A stretch of DNA of 64,000 nt from Nymphaea colorata (lineage: Eukaryota; Streptophyta; Magnoliopsida; Nymphaeales; Nymphaeaceae): positions 13,866,854 to 13,930,853 of the forward strand of contig NC_045147.1 of NCBI RefSeq assembly GCF_008831285.2. Direction: 5' to 3'. The position numbers were made by a program, and so were the translations under genes. Positions 37,468 to 49,641 of this stretch are shown here, piece by piece (within the stretch, counting starts at the first letter, position 1; each line of letters starts with the position of its first letter). The notes beneath the pieces are model-generated. The model was not told the origin of the DNA, made no database searches, and worked only from the letters and a program-made list of their open reading frames with translations.

Positions 37468-38408
37468 ATGGAGCGGACTTCCTGGGCGGCGTTTGGGAGG
37501 ACGGTGGTGGCAGCACTGGTGGCGGTGGCGGCTTTCTGCGCCGGAGAAGCGTCGGGTCTCCGGTTCTCGCCGGGGAGAGGGGAGTTCAAGATACTGCAGG
37601 TGGCGGACATGCACTACGGGAACGGGGGCACGACGGGTTGCCTCGACGTGTTGCCGGCTCAGATGGCCGGCTGCTCCGACCTCAACACTACTGCCTTCCT
37701 GGAGCGAGTGATCCGAGCAGAGCAGCCCGACCTCATCGTCTTCACAGGCAATCTCTCCCTCTCCCTCTCTCAAAATGAAACAAATAGCAGGCTAACCTCT
37801 AATTCAACTCGATCCTCTCCCTCTCCGAACCACATAAAAGTTAGAAGTTCCGAGCTTATATAACAGACAAGCAGAGAGCAGCTTGTGTCCTGTGTTTAGT
37901 GTACTTAAAATAGAGTTCATCGTGTATTCTCTTGGATGTTTTTTCTTGCTTTTACTTTCATTGATTTGACATTCTAGCGTGCGATACGTAAATCGCCACA
38001 CCGAATCAGTGAAAACTTTGTGAAGGATATAAATACTCAAAAGTTTGTGGAAGAACGCAAGTCAGTTCAACTGGCTTCAGATTCCATTAACCATTTCTAA
38101 GAAGTTGGGTGCATCAATATAAGGCTCAGAAAGAAGTGGCCACTATTTGAAAATTCAAACTATGATGAAACACTTTCATGTCAGTAAGATTCAGAAAAAT
38201 TTTATAGCAAAAAAAAAAAAAACCGTGACTTCAAGAGAAAATTCGCCCAATGTCTAGCCGCCTTTATCAACAGCTGCTGCAGCACCAAGTTATGAGAAAC
38301 AGACGGAGGCATCAGGTATGCAGCATCCTCATCACGGATCTGGGTTTCCTTCATTCGACCATCGACATGGGATCCTAGAATTTGATCAAACCGAGGTTGA
38401 CAACATTA

Positions 38409-38450
<42 letters not shown>

Positions 38451-40281
38451 GAGTTGGCCTCTATATAAAAGTATTTACATCAATCTATGGTTTCAGGCCA
38501 GTGTTGTTGATTCAAACGCAAAATCAGCCGATTTTTGAAGGAAGTGAATATCGGCTCTGTAACGTCTCGGCTAGGAACAAGCCTACACGGTGTCGGACAA
38601 TATACTTTTACTAAGTCTCCATAAAATATTAGTTCTTGCTTCCTACTAGAACCTTTTCTTTTTGAATTTACCCAAGAAAAGTCTTTAACTCGTTCTCTTG
38701 TTGTGTTGCGCTTTAAATAGATATACTTCGTTCTTCTGCATCGTTGTCATGCATTCTCTTTCTGAAAAATATATATTTCTTCCTGTTTGAATCTTAATTA
38801 CAATCACGGGTAAGAAAAGACTCACCATGTCTGCTAGCTCAAAACCAGAGTTACAACTCGAGGTTTTTTTCTCACTGGTGTGCGTTACCAACTTGAAATG
38901 GACAGCTTTTTTTCTTTCTTTCATTATTGATGAGAGTTTTGAATTGGTAACTAGCAGGGGACAACATCTTTGGTCTCGATGCCAGCGACGCCGGGAGATC
39001 TATGGAAGCAGCATTTGCACCAGCAGTTGCAGCAGGAATACCATGGGCAGCTGTCTTGGGGAACCATGATCAGGAATCGACGCTTACAAGGGAAGAAGTA
39101 ATGAAATACATTGTTGCCATGAATCACAGTATTTCTTTTCTCAACCCCCCATCCACTACTGCACCCATGGATGGGTATGGTAACTACAATCTTGAGGTTC
39201 AGGGGGTTGCTAGTTCAAAACTCGAGAACAAGTCTATTTTGAATCTCTACTTCTTGGACAGTGGGGATTACTCCACTGTCCCATTCATTCCTGGCTTTGA
39301 TTGGATCAAACCTTCTCAACAAGTTTGGTTTCAAACGACATCCTCACTTCTGCAGGTAAGTCTTTAGTTATACTTCCATCGACTTGTTACTGTCTTTGGC
39401 TCAATTCTCCCAGTTGTCTCCAAGACTTATTCTATGCGGATTTGCAAGCTTTCTGCTTACATAGTGAATGTTCCATTATCATGAAGTTAGATGTAGTGTC
39501 CAAATACTGGACTTGGTTCACAGTCTGCCTTGCTTACTTTTACTCAATTTTCGCCAAAAGGAGAGGACCAAAATGAACTCACAACTTCTTTACGATGGAG
39601 AAGAAGTCAGGCGTCTATATTTTCTTGACAGTAGTCCTCTTAGTCCTGTCGATATAATTTCAGACCAGGAGATTGTCTGTACAATTTTTTTCTGTGAATT
39701 GCTTTCTCGATTCTATTAGCCATGACCAGGTAATGTAATCGAGCTAAGTCCTATCAACTGTTGTTCCATGCTCTTGATCTCATTGAAGGCATTGGGCATC
39801 CCTGCAGAATGACTATACAAGTGAACCAGAAGCACAAACGAAACCAGCACCAGGGCTGGTGTATTTTCATATCCCATTGCCAGAATTCGCCCTTCTCGAG
39901 GCCCAGAACCATACTGGTGTAAAGCAAGAGAGTGTCGGTTCACCAATAATAAATTCAGGTTTCTTTACAACCATGGTGGAAGCAGGGGATGTGAAGGCAG
40001 TGTTCACAGGGCATGATCACATAAATGACTTGTGTGGGAAGCTCTCAGGAATAGAGCTGTGTTATGCAGGTGGCTTTGGCTATCATGCGTACGGGAAGGC
40101 AGGGTGGCCCAGGAGGGCAAGGGTGGTACTTGCCTCATTAGAGAAAAACAAGCAGAGTCATGGTTGGGGAGGAGTTCAATCAATCAAAACATGGAAACGC
40201 TTAGATGACCCGTATCTTTCCACCATTGACATTCAGACTCTGTGGCAGAAAGAGAGTTTGACTGATGAGCTTGGCAAATAG
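37468..40281 (+). CDS. Small purple acid phosphatase / metallophosphoesterase, PAP28/29 type
   Basis: Three exons, 37468-37747, 38958-39355 and 39808-40281, make 1152 nt and 383 residues. The N-terminus (residues 1-30) looks like a signal peptide (VVAALVAVAAFCAGEASG), so secretion is likely. Metallophosphatase motifs are in order: DMHY (47-50), GDN (94-96), GNHD (128-131), the H of YFHIPLPEF (247) and GHDH (294-297). Plant orthologs are the low-molecular-weight PAP28/PAP29 group, often labelled probable inactive phosphatases. Intron 1 begins GC, not GT: the exon must end in ACAG to give the conserved VFTGDNIFG, and no GT donor can supply it. Intron 1 also holds a TA run at 38411-38440. Substrate unknown; phosphate monoesters are likely. 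Confidence 0.88.
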
Positions 40282-41270
40282 ATTCTAGCTCTGATAGAAA
40301 CAATACAATTAGTGTTTGCAGATTGTATTAGATTTTATGAAAAGGCAAAAAAATGAAGTTCTGTTCTCGGAGTGAAGTATTTCTGATTGAGAAGATATGA
40401 TAGAGGCATGTAAATTATTGAACTTTATAGTATTGTGTGCAATTAATTCATGTTCTTTTTGCGAGAGAAGAACAAAATGAATGGTCTCCATTATTCTCTC
40501 TTCCTTGCAGCTCCTGCACTCTTCCGTGAACCTTCCCGATAACTTGTACTCCATGTTTTGATCTTCATACTCAAACCTTAAGAAAAAGAAAACTAAAATT
40601 TGTTTATTGTTTTGGTCAATTAAATTTGATTATAATTTATAACATGATCTTTGATCAATTTCTAACTACTGTCTTAAAGAATTGTAGGTGTTTGGTTTCT
40701 TCTTTTTTTTTTTTTTTTTTTGGCGGGCGGGGGTGTGTGGTTCTCTGGACAAAAAAAATTGAGTCTTCGTTGTATTGACGATCACTAAGCATGATAAATA
40801 ATCATACCAAATGCACGGATGGCCTCGGAATGAGAGTGGTTCTTGAATGGTTGGGATGAAGTGTAATCGATCATTCGCATTAAGGCTGCAGCAGGAGACT
40901 TTTTTTGGTAAAAGATTTTGTGTGCAAGCATGCTATAGCCTTTTGGAGCTGAAGTCTAATAAAACTAGTCAAATCAACCTTATTTTTCATAATTTATTGA
41001 AGTACCCTTACAACAAAGTCATCCCAAGGAAAAGCAGAATATCTGCTGGGTTTCCTGTTGTTTCTCACAGAACCCTGTGGGACAGTTTATGGTTTGTTGT
41101 TTCTGCTACAGATTTCAGGTAGCCGTCCTCATAAAAATTGTACAGAAGGCAAGTTGCAGTCCATCTGCTTATTTTGGGACAATCTAATTATGTCACAGCA
41201 AAGCCACAAGACCACCATGAATCTTGTAAGCCCACTGAAGTAACATTTCACTTAAAGTTCTTTTTTTCGA

Positions 41271-41345
41271 GGGGTATAGTATAGCTGGTGGGGACTGGCG
41301 GACCGATGAAAGTTAGTCGTTACTAATGTAGTTCCATTCCCATAA
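41271..41345 (+). mobile_element. Diverged SINE-like tRNA head
   Basis: GAGGGGTATAGTATAGCTGG aligns with GGGGCATAGCGTAGCTGG of the full SINE at 34.1 kb. The A box TAGTATAGCTGG (41277-41288) still fits TRGYNNANNNGG; the B-box equivalent AGTTCCATTCC (41330-41340) has one mismatch. Body, tail and target duplications were not defined. Confidence 0.55.
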
Positions 41346-43977
41346 GCCTTACGGTTCACGGGTCATGAAAATTCAGATTGCTGTCCTTGGGACAGGAAGG
41401 ACTGATCCACGCTCGTCTCCTGTCCCAGTATATTGACATCTTTATTGTGTTCACTGTCTTACAGTTGAAGTATCTGTCGTACAACTTCTATGAAGGCCAT
41501 GGACGCTGTCTTTTTTCCTTTTCTTTTCTCTTATTAGCAAAATATGTCATGGTTCAGCCATGACCGTCCAATCTCGAACGATTCCTCCAAACTTGAGACT
41601 CGATTCAAAGTTTTTGTCACGAAAGTTTGCAAGATAAGAAGGCAGATATTAAGTGCATGCATGTTGAGTTGTGAAGCTGCACCGTCTAATTCTTGCAAAA
41701 AAAAACTAATGAAAGCCATCCACTTCCATATATATGCATGATATTGGTTTATCAAGCAGTTCAGATCAAGTTCTAATTAACTTTTTTTTTTCCAATTTGA
41801 ACCATCAATGTGGGATTAAGAGAGTCAATTAAGTTGTCATGACACAAACCAAGTTCAAGATTCATGACCTCTTGTCACGACCTGACCCACTCCATACCAA
41901 GCTCAGCTAGCAGATCCTAACATGTTCCCTACTAGTTTTGGTTTCGGCCCCAAAAAGACTAGGAACCGAATAATCAATCACTTGATACCTTTCTTTATAA
42001 CTCTTCAAAGATTCTATATAATTTTAAGTACAAGATTAAACTTTTAAGGTGTTACAATTTACCCTCTTAAGGCACACACATTCACATGGTTGGGAACCCA
42101 TGTCTGAGCGTTAAATTGGCTCTCATATCAACTATCACAATCCAACCACTCCCACACTGAGCTTCGGCTATTGGTCCTGTAGATTGCCGGACCTCAATAT
42201 GCATCCTAGCAGTTTCAGTTTCAGCTCCAACAAAACCTAAGAACCACAACAACCAATCACTTTGCCACCTTTTGGTAGGCCTACACCCTATATAAACGGT
42301 AATGTCTGTCAAAGACGGTCCTTCAGCCCATATGCCCTAACACATGAGCAATTGTTTTAGTGGTTGACCCTTCAAATCTAAACACCTTGATCTGAAGCCG
42401 ACCCCTTTTAGGCAGGCCTGAACCTGCACCAACCAATTCTAGAGGTCAATTGACCTCCTATTGTGGAGGCCCGTCCCCAGTGCTGCTGCTAAGTGACCAA
42501 CACAAATTTGACCTTTGTATTTAATCAAACAAATTTACTCTACCTTACAATAACTTAGGTCAGGTCCAACCAGTTTGATCATTAAACAAACTAGACTATT
42601 GCAGCTAAGTATTTTGGCAAATGGAACACCTACTTCTTATTTCTTCATGTTGAGAAAATGCAATTATGGATGTAAACGGTCCAGACTCCCCAAATAACTC
42701 CCCCAACCTAGCTTGGAGTGTTCGACTTAAAGGTCTTATTATAAGATGAAAAGGGTGGCTGAATGGGTTGGTGTTTGAATTATTTAATCCTTAGACAATT
42801 GTTGTCAATCTCAATTTAAAATAATTAATACGTGTTTTAAAATAATTTAATATATAAATCATCATTGATAATTTTAACGTTTATATCGGCCAGAATTCTA
42901 GCCAATATTGACAATCCTTTTTGTTGAAAGAGGGTAAAAACGGATACCAACCTATTTTTTTGTCATCCTCCACACAATGGCCCGATCTGCTGTACTTAAA
43001 ATTTGTCAAATCTTCGCCTTGAATTGGACCCAGTAGCATGTTTGCACACGATTCAATTATATTTATCAAAGAAACATGTAAATGTAGACCAAATTTACCA
43101 TGTTTGAGCTTCCCAATGTTATTAAAATTGGCCTGAATCAGTTGATTCGATTGGAACGGGTGACCAACCGATGTGGTCTTGCAGCCAATTCATGAGTGCC
43201 GCGTGCAAGTTTTTATTTTCTTATATATATTTAGTTTTTTTGTTTTCAAATTTCTTTATACATATCAGTCAATTTTATTCATTAATGGGCCCACCATGTT
43301 TGAGCTGTCTATGCAGGGGATAGAGAAGGGGGTCAGCGCCCTTTAAATTTTCAAAAAATTTAGAAACTTTAATGTAAATTTTTAAAATTTTAGTTTCATG
43401 CACATAAAAAATTTAGAAAGTTTTATTTTGATTTCAAGTCCCTATAACTAAAAAAATTCACGACTTCAATGCTATCAAAATCAGCTTGACAAAGTAATTC
43501 GATCTTGTGGACCGTTTAAGTTTAGTTACTTCATTAACATACTATTTTTATATATATTTTCATATTTTTTCTAAAATGATTTTTTTTTTGTCTTTTTAGA
43601 TTCCGTTTACGGACCAAATTTCTGTAACACTGCATCCTCATATAATGTGACTCTTTAGCATGTAATGCCCCGTCCAATGAAGGTGACACCTTGTTTTAAG
43701 CCGTCTCATTTGACATAAGATGTCAGCGGAATACTTTTTTTCAGTTTACTCCAGTTTACTCTTATGAGACGTTTAGAAATATGAATGGTCATTCCCGTAT
43801 TTCTTGGGGTTGGAGACGAAGCTCTTCTTCTTTCCCTATTCTAAAGTTTTGTATAGAGATGTAAGTGGAAAGTAGTACACCATTCAATTAAAATTATAGC
43901 CCCCGAGGGTCCACCTTCGTAACTTGACTCCACAGGGCGTAACGCTTGAGCGCTTGTCTTTTCTACTTGCCTTGCTA

Positions 43978-44190
43978 GCCAAGTTAGTAAATGGTTGCCT
44001 TGCTGGTCAAGTTAGTAAATGGAACATGAAGATCGATTCATACGTGTATCTTTATGTAGCAGGAGACAGGGGTGGGGCCTTTCCCCTATAGCCAAGTTAG
44101 TAGGTGAAACTTTAAAGATCGATTCATGCATGCATCCCTACATCGCAGGATAACAAATGGAAGTTTAAATAGATTCATGCATGCATCTCC
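43978..44190. repeat. Degenerate short tandem repeat
   Basis: The phrase GCCAAGTTAGTA(AATGG) or GTCAAGTTAGTA occurs at about 43978, 44006 and 44092, and AGATCGATTCATGCATGCATC-type phrases follow at about 44032, 44117 and 44169. It looks like three decayed copies of one unit. No coding function. Confidence 0.5.
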
Positions 44191-44517
44191 CTCTGAGGGA
44201 CTTGGGAGGCGTGGAGAGCAGTACACCGCTCAATTATAGATTGACTTGTCACCGCTTGCATCCCAATTGAATAATGCATACGGACACGGGATATCGATTA
44301 TATATTTGGACGGTTGGATATGATCCACCTTCGTAGATGAAAGGTAGCTGACCATTTTTTTTTTGTAATCTAGGAGTCTATTTATGATTTCTCACAGCTC
44401 CAAACAGCCCTTTGGGAACGAAGCTGAAGGTTGTGGAGAAACCTCAATATGATCACCAACTAGTGTTGTTTCTTTTCAAGGTCGTCTGTTTCTGTGTTAG
44501 TTGGGTAGTTTGGAAGG

Positions 44518-47500
44518 ATGTCTGCTTCTGCAAGCGCCAAAGAGAATTGTCTAGGTTGGGCAGCGAGAGACGCATCAGGGTTCCTTTCACCCTTCCATTT
44601 CAGCCGCAGGTTTTGAATCTCGCTTTTCCTTTTATCTTGTTTGTTGCTTTCTCTCTATTATTGTGTGTGTGTGTGTGTAAAAAAGCCGCTTATGTTATCC
44701 TTAAATGGTTTTAGTAAGCAATCATGGTCATGAATTTACCCATCATCTTTCCTTGTGTAAAAATATTGGTTTCACAGTTATGGGTTAATGTTGGTTTGTT
44801 AAGCTTATTTATAAGTTCGTCCCTGTTTCATACAAATAGGCGATAGCCGCTTAAAGCATACTGTTTCAACTACAATTCCATGTCCGCGCTTGGCATAATG
44901 CATGGGGTCTTCAATTGAGTTTGCGTCCTGAAAATTAACTGTGGCGAATTCAGGGTGTCCGTTCGGATTTGGTCTTCCTCCAAGCAACATTTCGTTAAAC
45001 TATCACAGAGAGTTTAAGTAGCCTCTTGCTATGTATAGAAAAACTGCGGGGTCCTCAATTTTTCATTGTGTTTTCTTGGAGCGGAGGTTATTGGGCTTTC
45101 TCAACTGAATTAGGGTCCACCCTCGTTCGTGACAGAAGGCTGAAGATCAGAGTTGGGTTTGCAGTGAAACATATCTAGAAGGGTCTCTGAGACCACATAG
45201 TCCTGCCAAATTTAAGACACATATAAGATGCAAGCCACTTTCTGGTGAATAAGAAGCAAACAAGTTATGCAGAACGTCGTAGTTTCTTCTATGTTGTATA
45301 GAAATTGAAGGCCTTCTTTAGGTGCAGCACTTTATTGATCGACTCGATGCCTTTGACGATTCTGAAGGCTTACTGATGTTGAACCTTCACTATGTGAATA
45401 GAACTGGAACATTTGATGTGTTGGACTGGGGCAGCGTTAACTTGTAACTGTTAAAACTCCATGTTTGAAAATTGTGTCGCCAGAAAAAAATGATGGTTGT
45501 TCGAAGAACTTTCCAAATATATGTGCTGAACTGCTTTTTGTGGATTGTGGTACTTCCAGTTCATCGTGTTTTGTTTAACTTGGCAAGTCAAACATAACGA
45601 AGTTCCTGCGAACTGTTCTTGTCCTTTTTTATTTCTTTAATGAATGCCTTTCTACCTCTGATACCCGATTGGATCTATGGATTTGAACTGCAGGATCAAG
45701 TTTTTTTTTTCTTTTTTATTTTTGATGTAATGGTATATAGTCATTTTAAGACAGGAATGCAAACAACTAAGATGTCTATTGATGGAAATATCTGATATAA
45801 GAAATTTTTGGGGCTTCTCTCTTTCAGTGAAACTTGGAAATTTTCTTAGTTACTCAACCAGCTTGTGCTTTATGTAATCTTAATGAAAATCAAAATTAGT
45901 CTGGAAGTTGTTATTAGTCTGGTTGTTCTAACTTCTTTGTTCTTTCTCACCTTAACAACATGCACCTGGTCCTCATGGAGATGCTGTATTCTTAATTTCT
46001 TTTCCCTTTGATTGCTTGCATTCAATGAATGACAGGATGAATACAAAGTTGATTTTTCATGTGATCATCGTCTGATTTGGGAAACTTTGCAGAGTCCCTG
46101 GAAGTGATGATGTTTCCCTTAGAATAACCCATTGTGGAGTTTGCTTTGCTGATGTTGCTTGGACAAGGAACAAACTTGGGAACTCAGTCTACCCCTTGGT
46201 TCCTGGGTTAGATTTTTTTTGTTTTTCCTTTTCTTTTTTCAATGTCTGAGTGTTTAAGCCTTTACTCACAAAAATGTGGCTTTATTCTCTATTTCAGGCA
46301 TGAAATTGTTGGAATTGTAACTGAAGTTGGATCAGCTGTTACTCATTATAAAGTTGGTGACCATGTTGGTGTGGGAACTTACATCGACTCTTGCAGAGAA
46401 TGTGAATACTGCAATGACAGGCAGGAAGTGAATTGTGTAAAAGGTGGAACTTTTACATTTAACGGTGTTGACAAAGATGGTACCGTAACAAAAGGAGGCT
46501 ACTCGAGCTACATTGTTGTTCATGAAAGGTGATTATCTCCTTTCTGAAAGCAATTTTTGTGCATGAAAATAATTTCCTTTGACAACACATTAGGAAAATC
46601 AAAGTTTGTCCATGTAAACTCTGTTCAGCGTTAAGTGATTATGATTAAGAACGTGCATAGGATCTATGCAGTACATTCTAACCAACTCTTTGAAGTTTTT
46701 CAGGAAATGCATCAAACTGAAGTGGCTAAAGGATAACAAATCAGTGTTCTCATTTAGGAATGAAGCTCGATTAGATTTTTATGTAGCGTTTTTTCAATTC
46801 CTTATGTACCTGATGGCCATGACATTGCATAGTCTTTTTCCAGTTTCAAGTCTATCACTCGGGTGTTGTCCCCACTAATAGACCACACTATAGTTACAGA
46901 TGTGGACATGATGAAAGGGTTAATAGTAGTTACAGATGTGGATATGTTGAAATAGTTCCCTGATCCCATTACTTCCATACAATAGCAAAGATGTTCACTT
47001 CCTGCGTAATATTTGTAAGTTATTTTGATGGACATCATATGTTTCATGTTGCAACAAAGATTGAAGCTACACTAGCACTGCATTATGACTTAATGATTGT
47101 TGAAGTATGTTTTCTTCAACATTTCATGAATGTTATCATTGATGATGGTGTTAAATTTGGTAAATCTTCAGGTACTGTTACAGGATTCCAGAAAATTATC
47201 CATTAGCTTCAGCTGCACCATTACTATGTGCAGGTATCACTGTATATTCACCCATGATACGTCATAAGATGAATCAGCCTGGAAAAACTCTTGGAGTTAT
47301 TGGGCTTGGTGGCCTTGGTCATATGGCTGTAAAATTTGGAAAGGCTTTTGGCCTTCATGTGACAGTCTTTAGTACGTCAGCATCAAAAGAAAATGAAGCT
47401 TTAAGTTTACTTGGGGCTGACAGATTTGTCCTCTCTTCAGATAACGAGCAAATGAAGGTGCCCTTATACGCCACTAAGTTTCATCTCCATATTATGTGCT

Positions 47501-48504
47501 TTGGATTGATAATTGATAAAGCTTCTAGACTAATTTGAAGCAGTTTTTCATCTGGGATCTTTTACCACATATAGTACTCTGCATGTATGAATCATTAAGT
47601 TTAATTTCCATGTTGATTGCTTTAGATGCGCAACTGATGAAGGTGCTGCATATTTGAAGCACCTTAATATCTGGGATCTTTTAGCTTATAGAACCATACC
47701 CCCTGTTTTTCCTCGAATAAAGAATACTGTTTATCTGGTAGAAATAAAATCTTTCCATTGCTTTTGATCCAAAACCTCTCTCAAAACTCAAAAGACACTG
47801 ATTGCAAAACTGCAAACTTATGGTTGAAAATGGTCAACTTGATCATTTTTCCTGAAATCATCAAGTCCTCTGACACTTTTGCTCCATTGACACTGGTTAG
47901 GTCTTGCACTCCAGCAGCCCAGCCATGTGAAACATGGTTGGGCCACAATGTTGCCTCTTGTCCTTCGAAGTTTTTGTGGATGTCTGGTTACTCTTCTATT
48001 AAATGGTGCTGTACTTAGCTGTGCTGTCCTGTTGTAGGCTATGAATAAGTCCCTGGACTTCATAGTTGATTGTGCTTCTGGTGATCATTCCTTCGATTTG
48101 TACATGCCGCTTCTGAAGGCTTGTGGGATTTTGGTATTGGTAGGCTTCCCAAGTGAAATTAAAGTTCTTCCTCATAACCTTCTTCTAGGTAAGGCATATG
48201 TCATCTTGTACCTCCTGTTCAAGGCTTGCTATCTTAAAAGATAGCATCAATATTTACCTACGTATTATGGTACGTAAGGTTGCTTCATGTTTTTGTTGCT
48301 GTGGCAGGAATGAGGACCATTGCAGGCAGTGTCACCGGTGGAACAAAAGACACACAAGACATGATTGATTTTTGTGCTGCGCATGAAATATATCCAAATA
48401 TTGAAGTGATCCCGATTCAGTATATCAATGAAGCACTGGACAGGATGATAAAGAGGGATATCAAGTACCGGTTTGTTATCGACATTGAAAGTTCTCTCAA
48501 GTGA
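44518..48504 (+). CDS. Cinnamyl alcohol dehydrogenase-like zinc alcohol dehydrogenase
   Basis: Six exons, 44518-44609, 46093-46206, 46298-46528, 47172-47457, 48038-48188 and 48308-48504, total 1071 nt for 356 residues, the usual CAD length. Catalytic zinc ligands are C45 ([14 protein letters not shown]), H70-E71 (VPGHEI) and C165. The structural zinc site is C101, C104, C107 and C115. The cofactor fold has GLGGLG at 190-195, followed by FSTSASK, typical of NADP(H) preference. CADs reduce hydroxycinnamaldehydes to monolignols in the cytosol. The sequence looks closest to the CAD1-like side of the family; whether it works in lignin or in stress metabolism cannot be told from sequence alone. The ATG at 44518 gives [18 protein letters not shown], a normal CAD start. 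No defects. Confidence 0.92.
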
Positions 48505-49641
48505 TGCTGTTTGAAGAGTTTTCACCCTAGATTTCTTTTCCTAGAAAAGCGACGGGTTTCCGGTCTGGATAAGGGGAATAATTAAGGCAGCATAATGCAG
48601 GATGTTTGATGCTTGTACTGCTATTTGTGTTTTAGTAAAAATTTGTTTATGGTGCATGTAAAATGTTAAGCAGTTCTCTTAGCTTTCCGGTCATAAAACC
48701 CATGCCATAGATAATTTAATATTCTGAAAATACCGCTATCTCATTTTGATTGACCTTTAACGATGATAATGTCTCTGTTGGTAACTTGCTATTCTTAAAT
48801 CTTTCAGGAACCTTTTTATGAATCCATAAAGTGTCTTTGAGTTGGTTAAATGCTGGGAAATGGTTAACCATGCTGACAAATGTAGAGAATGAACTTTAGG
48901 CCGCGTTTGATTACTGCAAACCTCAAGATCTGTTCATCGGATTTCAAATCCATGTCTTTTTACATTAGGTAGTGTATGATAGATCTGGGGTTGATTTAAG
49001 AGCCGAGGATCTGAGATCCTCGAATCTTAAAAACCGAAAGTTTTTAAAACCCGTGGTTGCTGCATTATGAAGACGGATCTCGACGGCAGCGTTCTCTCTC
49101 TCTCTTTCTCTCTGGCCAGAACCCTATTATGGGCTTGCGATTTAGTTCATTTATCAGCTACTATGGGCACCTTTTCTTAAGTCAAAAGAGGCAAAACGGC
49201 CGAGGACCAGAAGAGAGGTGGTAATACAACACTATGGCTGCTGAGGCCAAGGCCGTAAGAGATGAAAAAGGAATATCTTTACAGCAGTCGTAGAATCTGA
49301 GCGTCGAAGAGAAGTGCCTGTGCTCATAACTTTTGAATAATTTTCATAAAGCTAGTTCATTATCAATAAGGCAAACAAGGACTTGATTTGAGTTCACGGA
49401 ACAAAATTTCCAGGTATATCTTGGGAACGTGCATCGCAGCAGTGAAACTTAGTCGTGCAGCAGCAAACCCTGTGGATGGCCTTCGTTCCCTGGGTAACCA
49501 CCAACCTTGGCTTTTGAACAAGGCCGCGCGCAGATTAAGAAGGTGCTTTAGTTGTTTGGCTGTATGATACACCGATTCATGTTCATGTGTCCTGATTATA
49601 CGGATCAAAGAAATGCAGCAAGAGACACGACCAATCAATCA
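48505..49641. other. Spacer between convergent CAD and fibrillin genes
   Basis: Contains both 3' flanks. At about 48899-49040, GGCCGCGTTTGATTACTGCA, with GATCTG and GAGATCCTCG blocks, resembles the MITE-like family seen at 23137 and 52425. A CT-rich run sits at about 49095. No gene recognised. Confidence 0.55.

Larger units (their letters stand above)
40282..44517. other. Spacer with degraded repeats
   Basis: No gene recognised. Includes a T run near 40700 next to a GGCGGGCGGGGG tract, a second SINE-like head at 41.27 kb, repeat-like DNA with TGTCACGACC and GGTGTTACA-type ends at about 41.87-42.06 kb that resembles old LTR or MITE remnants, and short tandem repeats at 43.97-44.19 kb. The last part should hold the CAD promoter. 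Confidence 0.5.

Noticed and set aside
41880-42320. A tandem duplication or LTR pair
   Set aside because: Similar words (AACCAATCACTT, CCTTTTGG) are too diverged to align by eye; left as possible old repeat.
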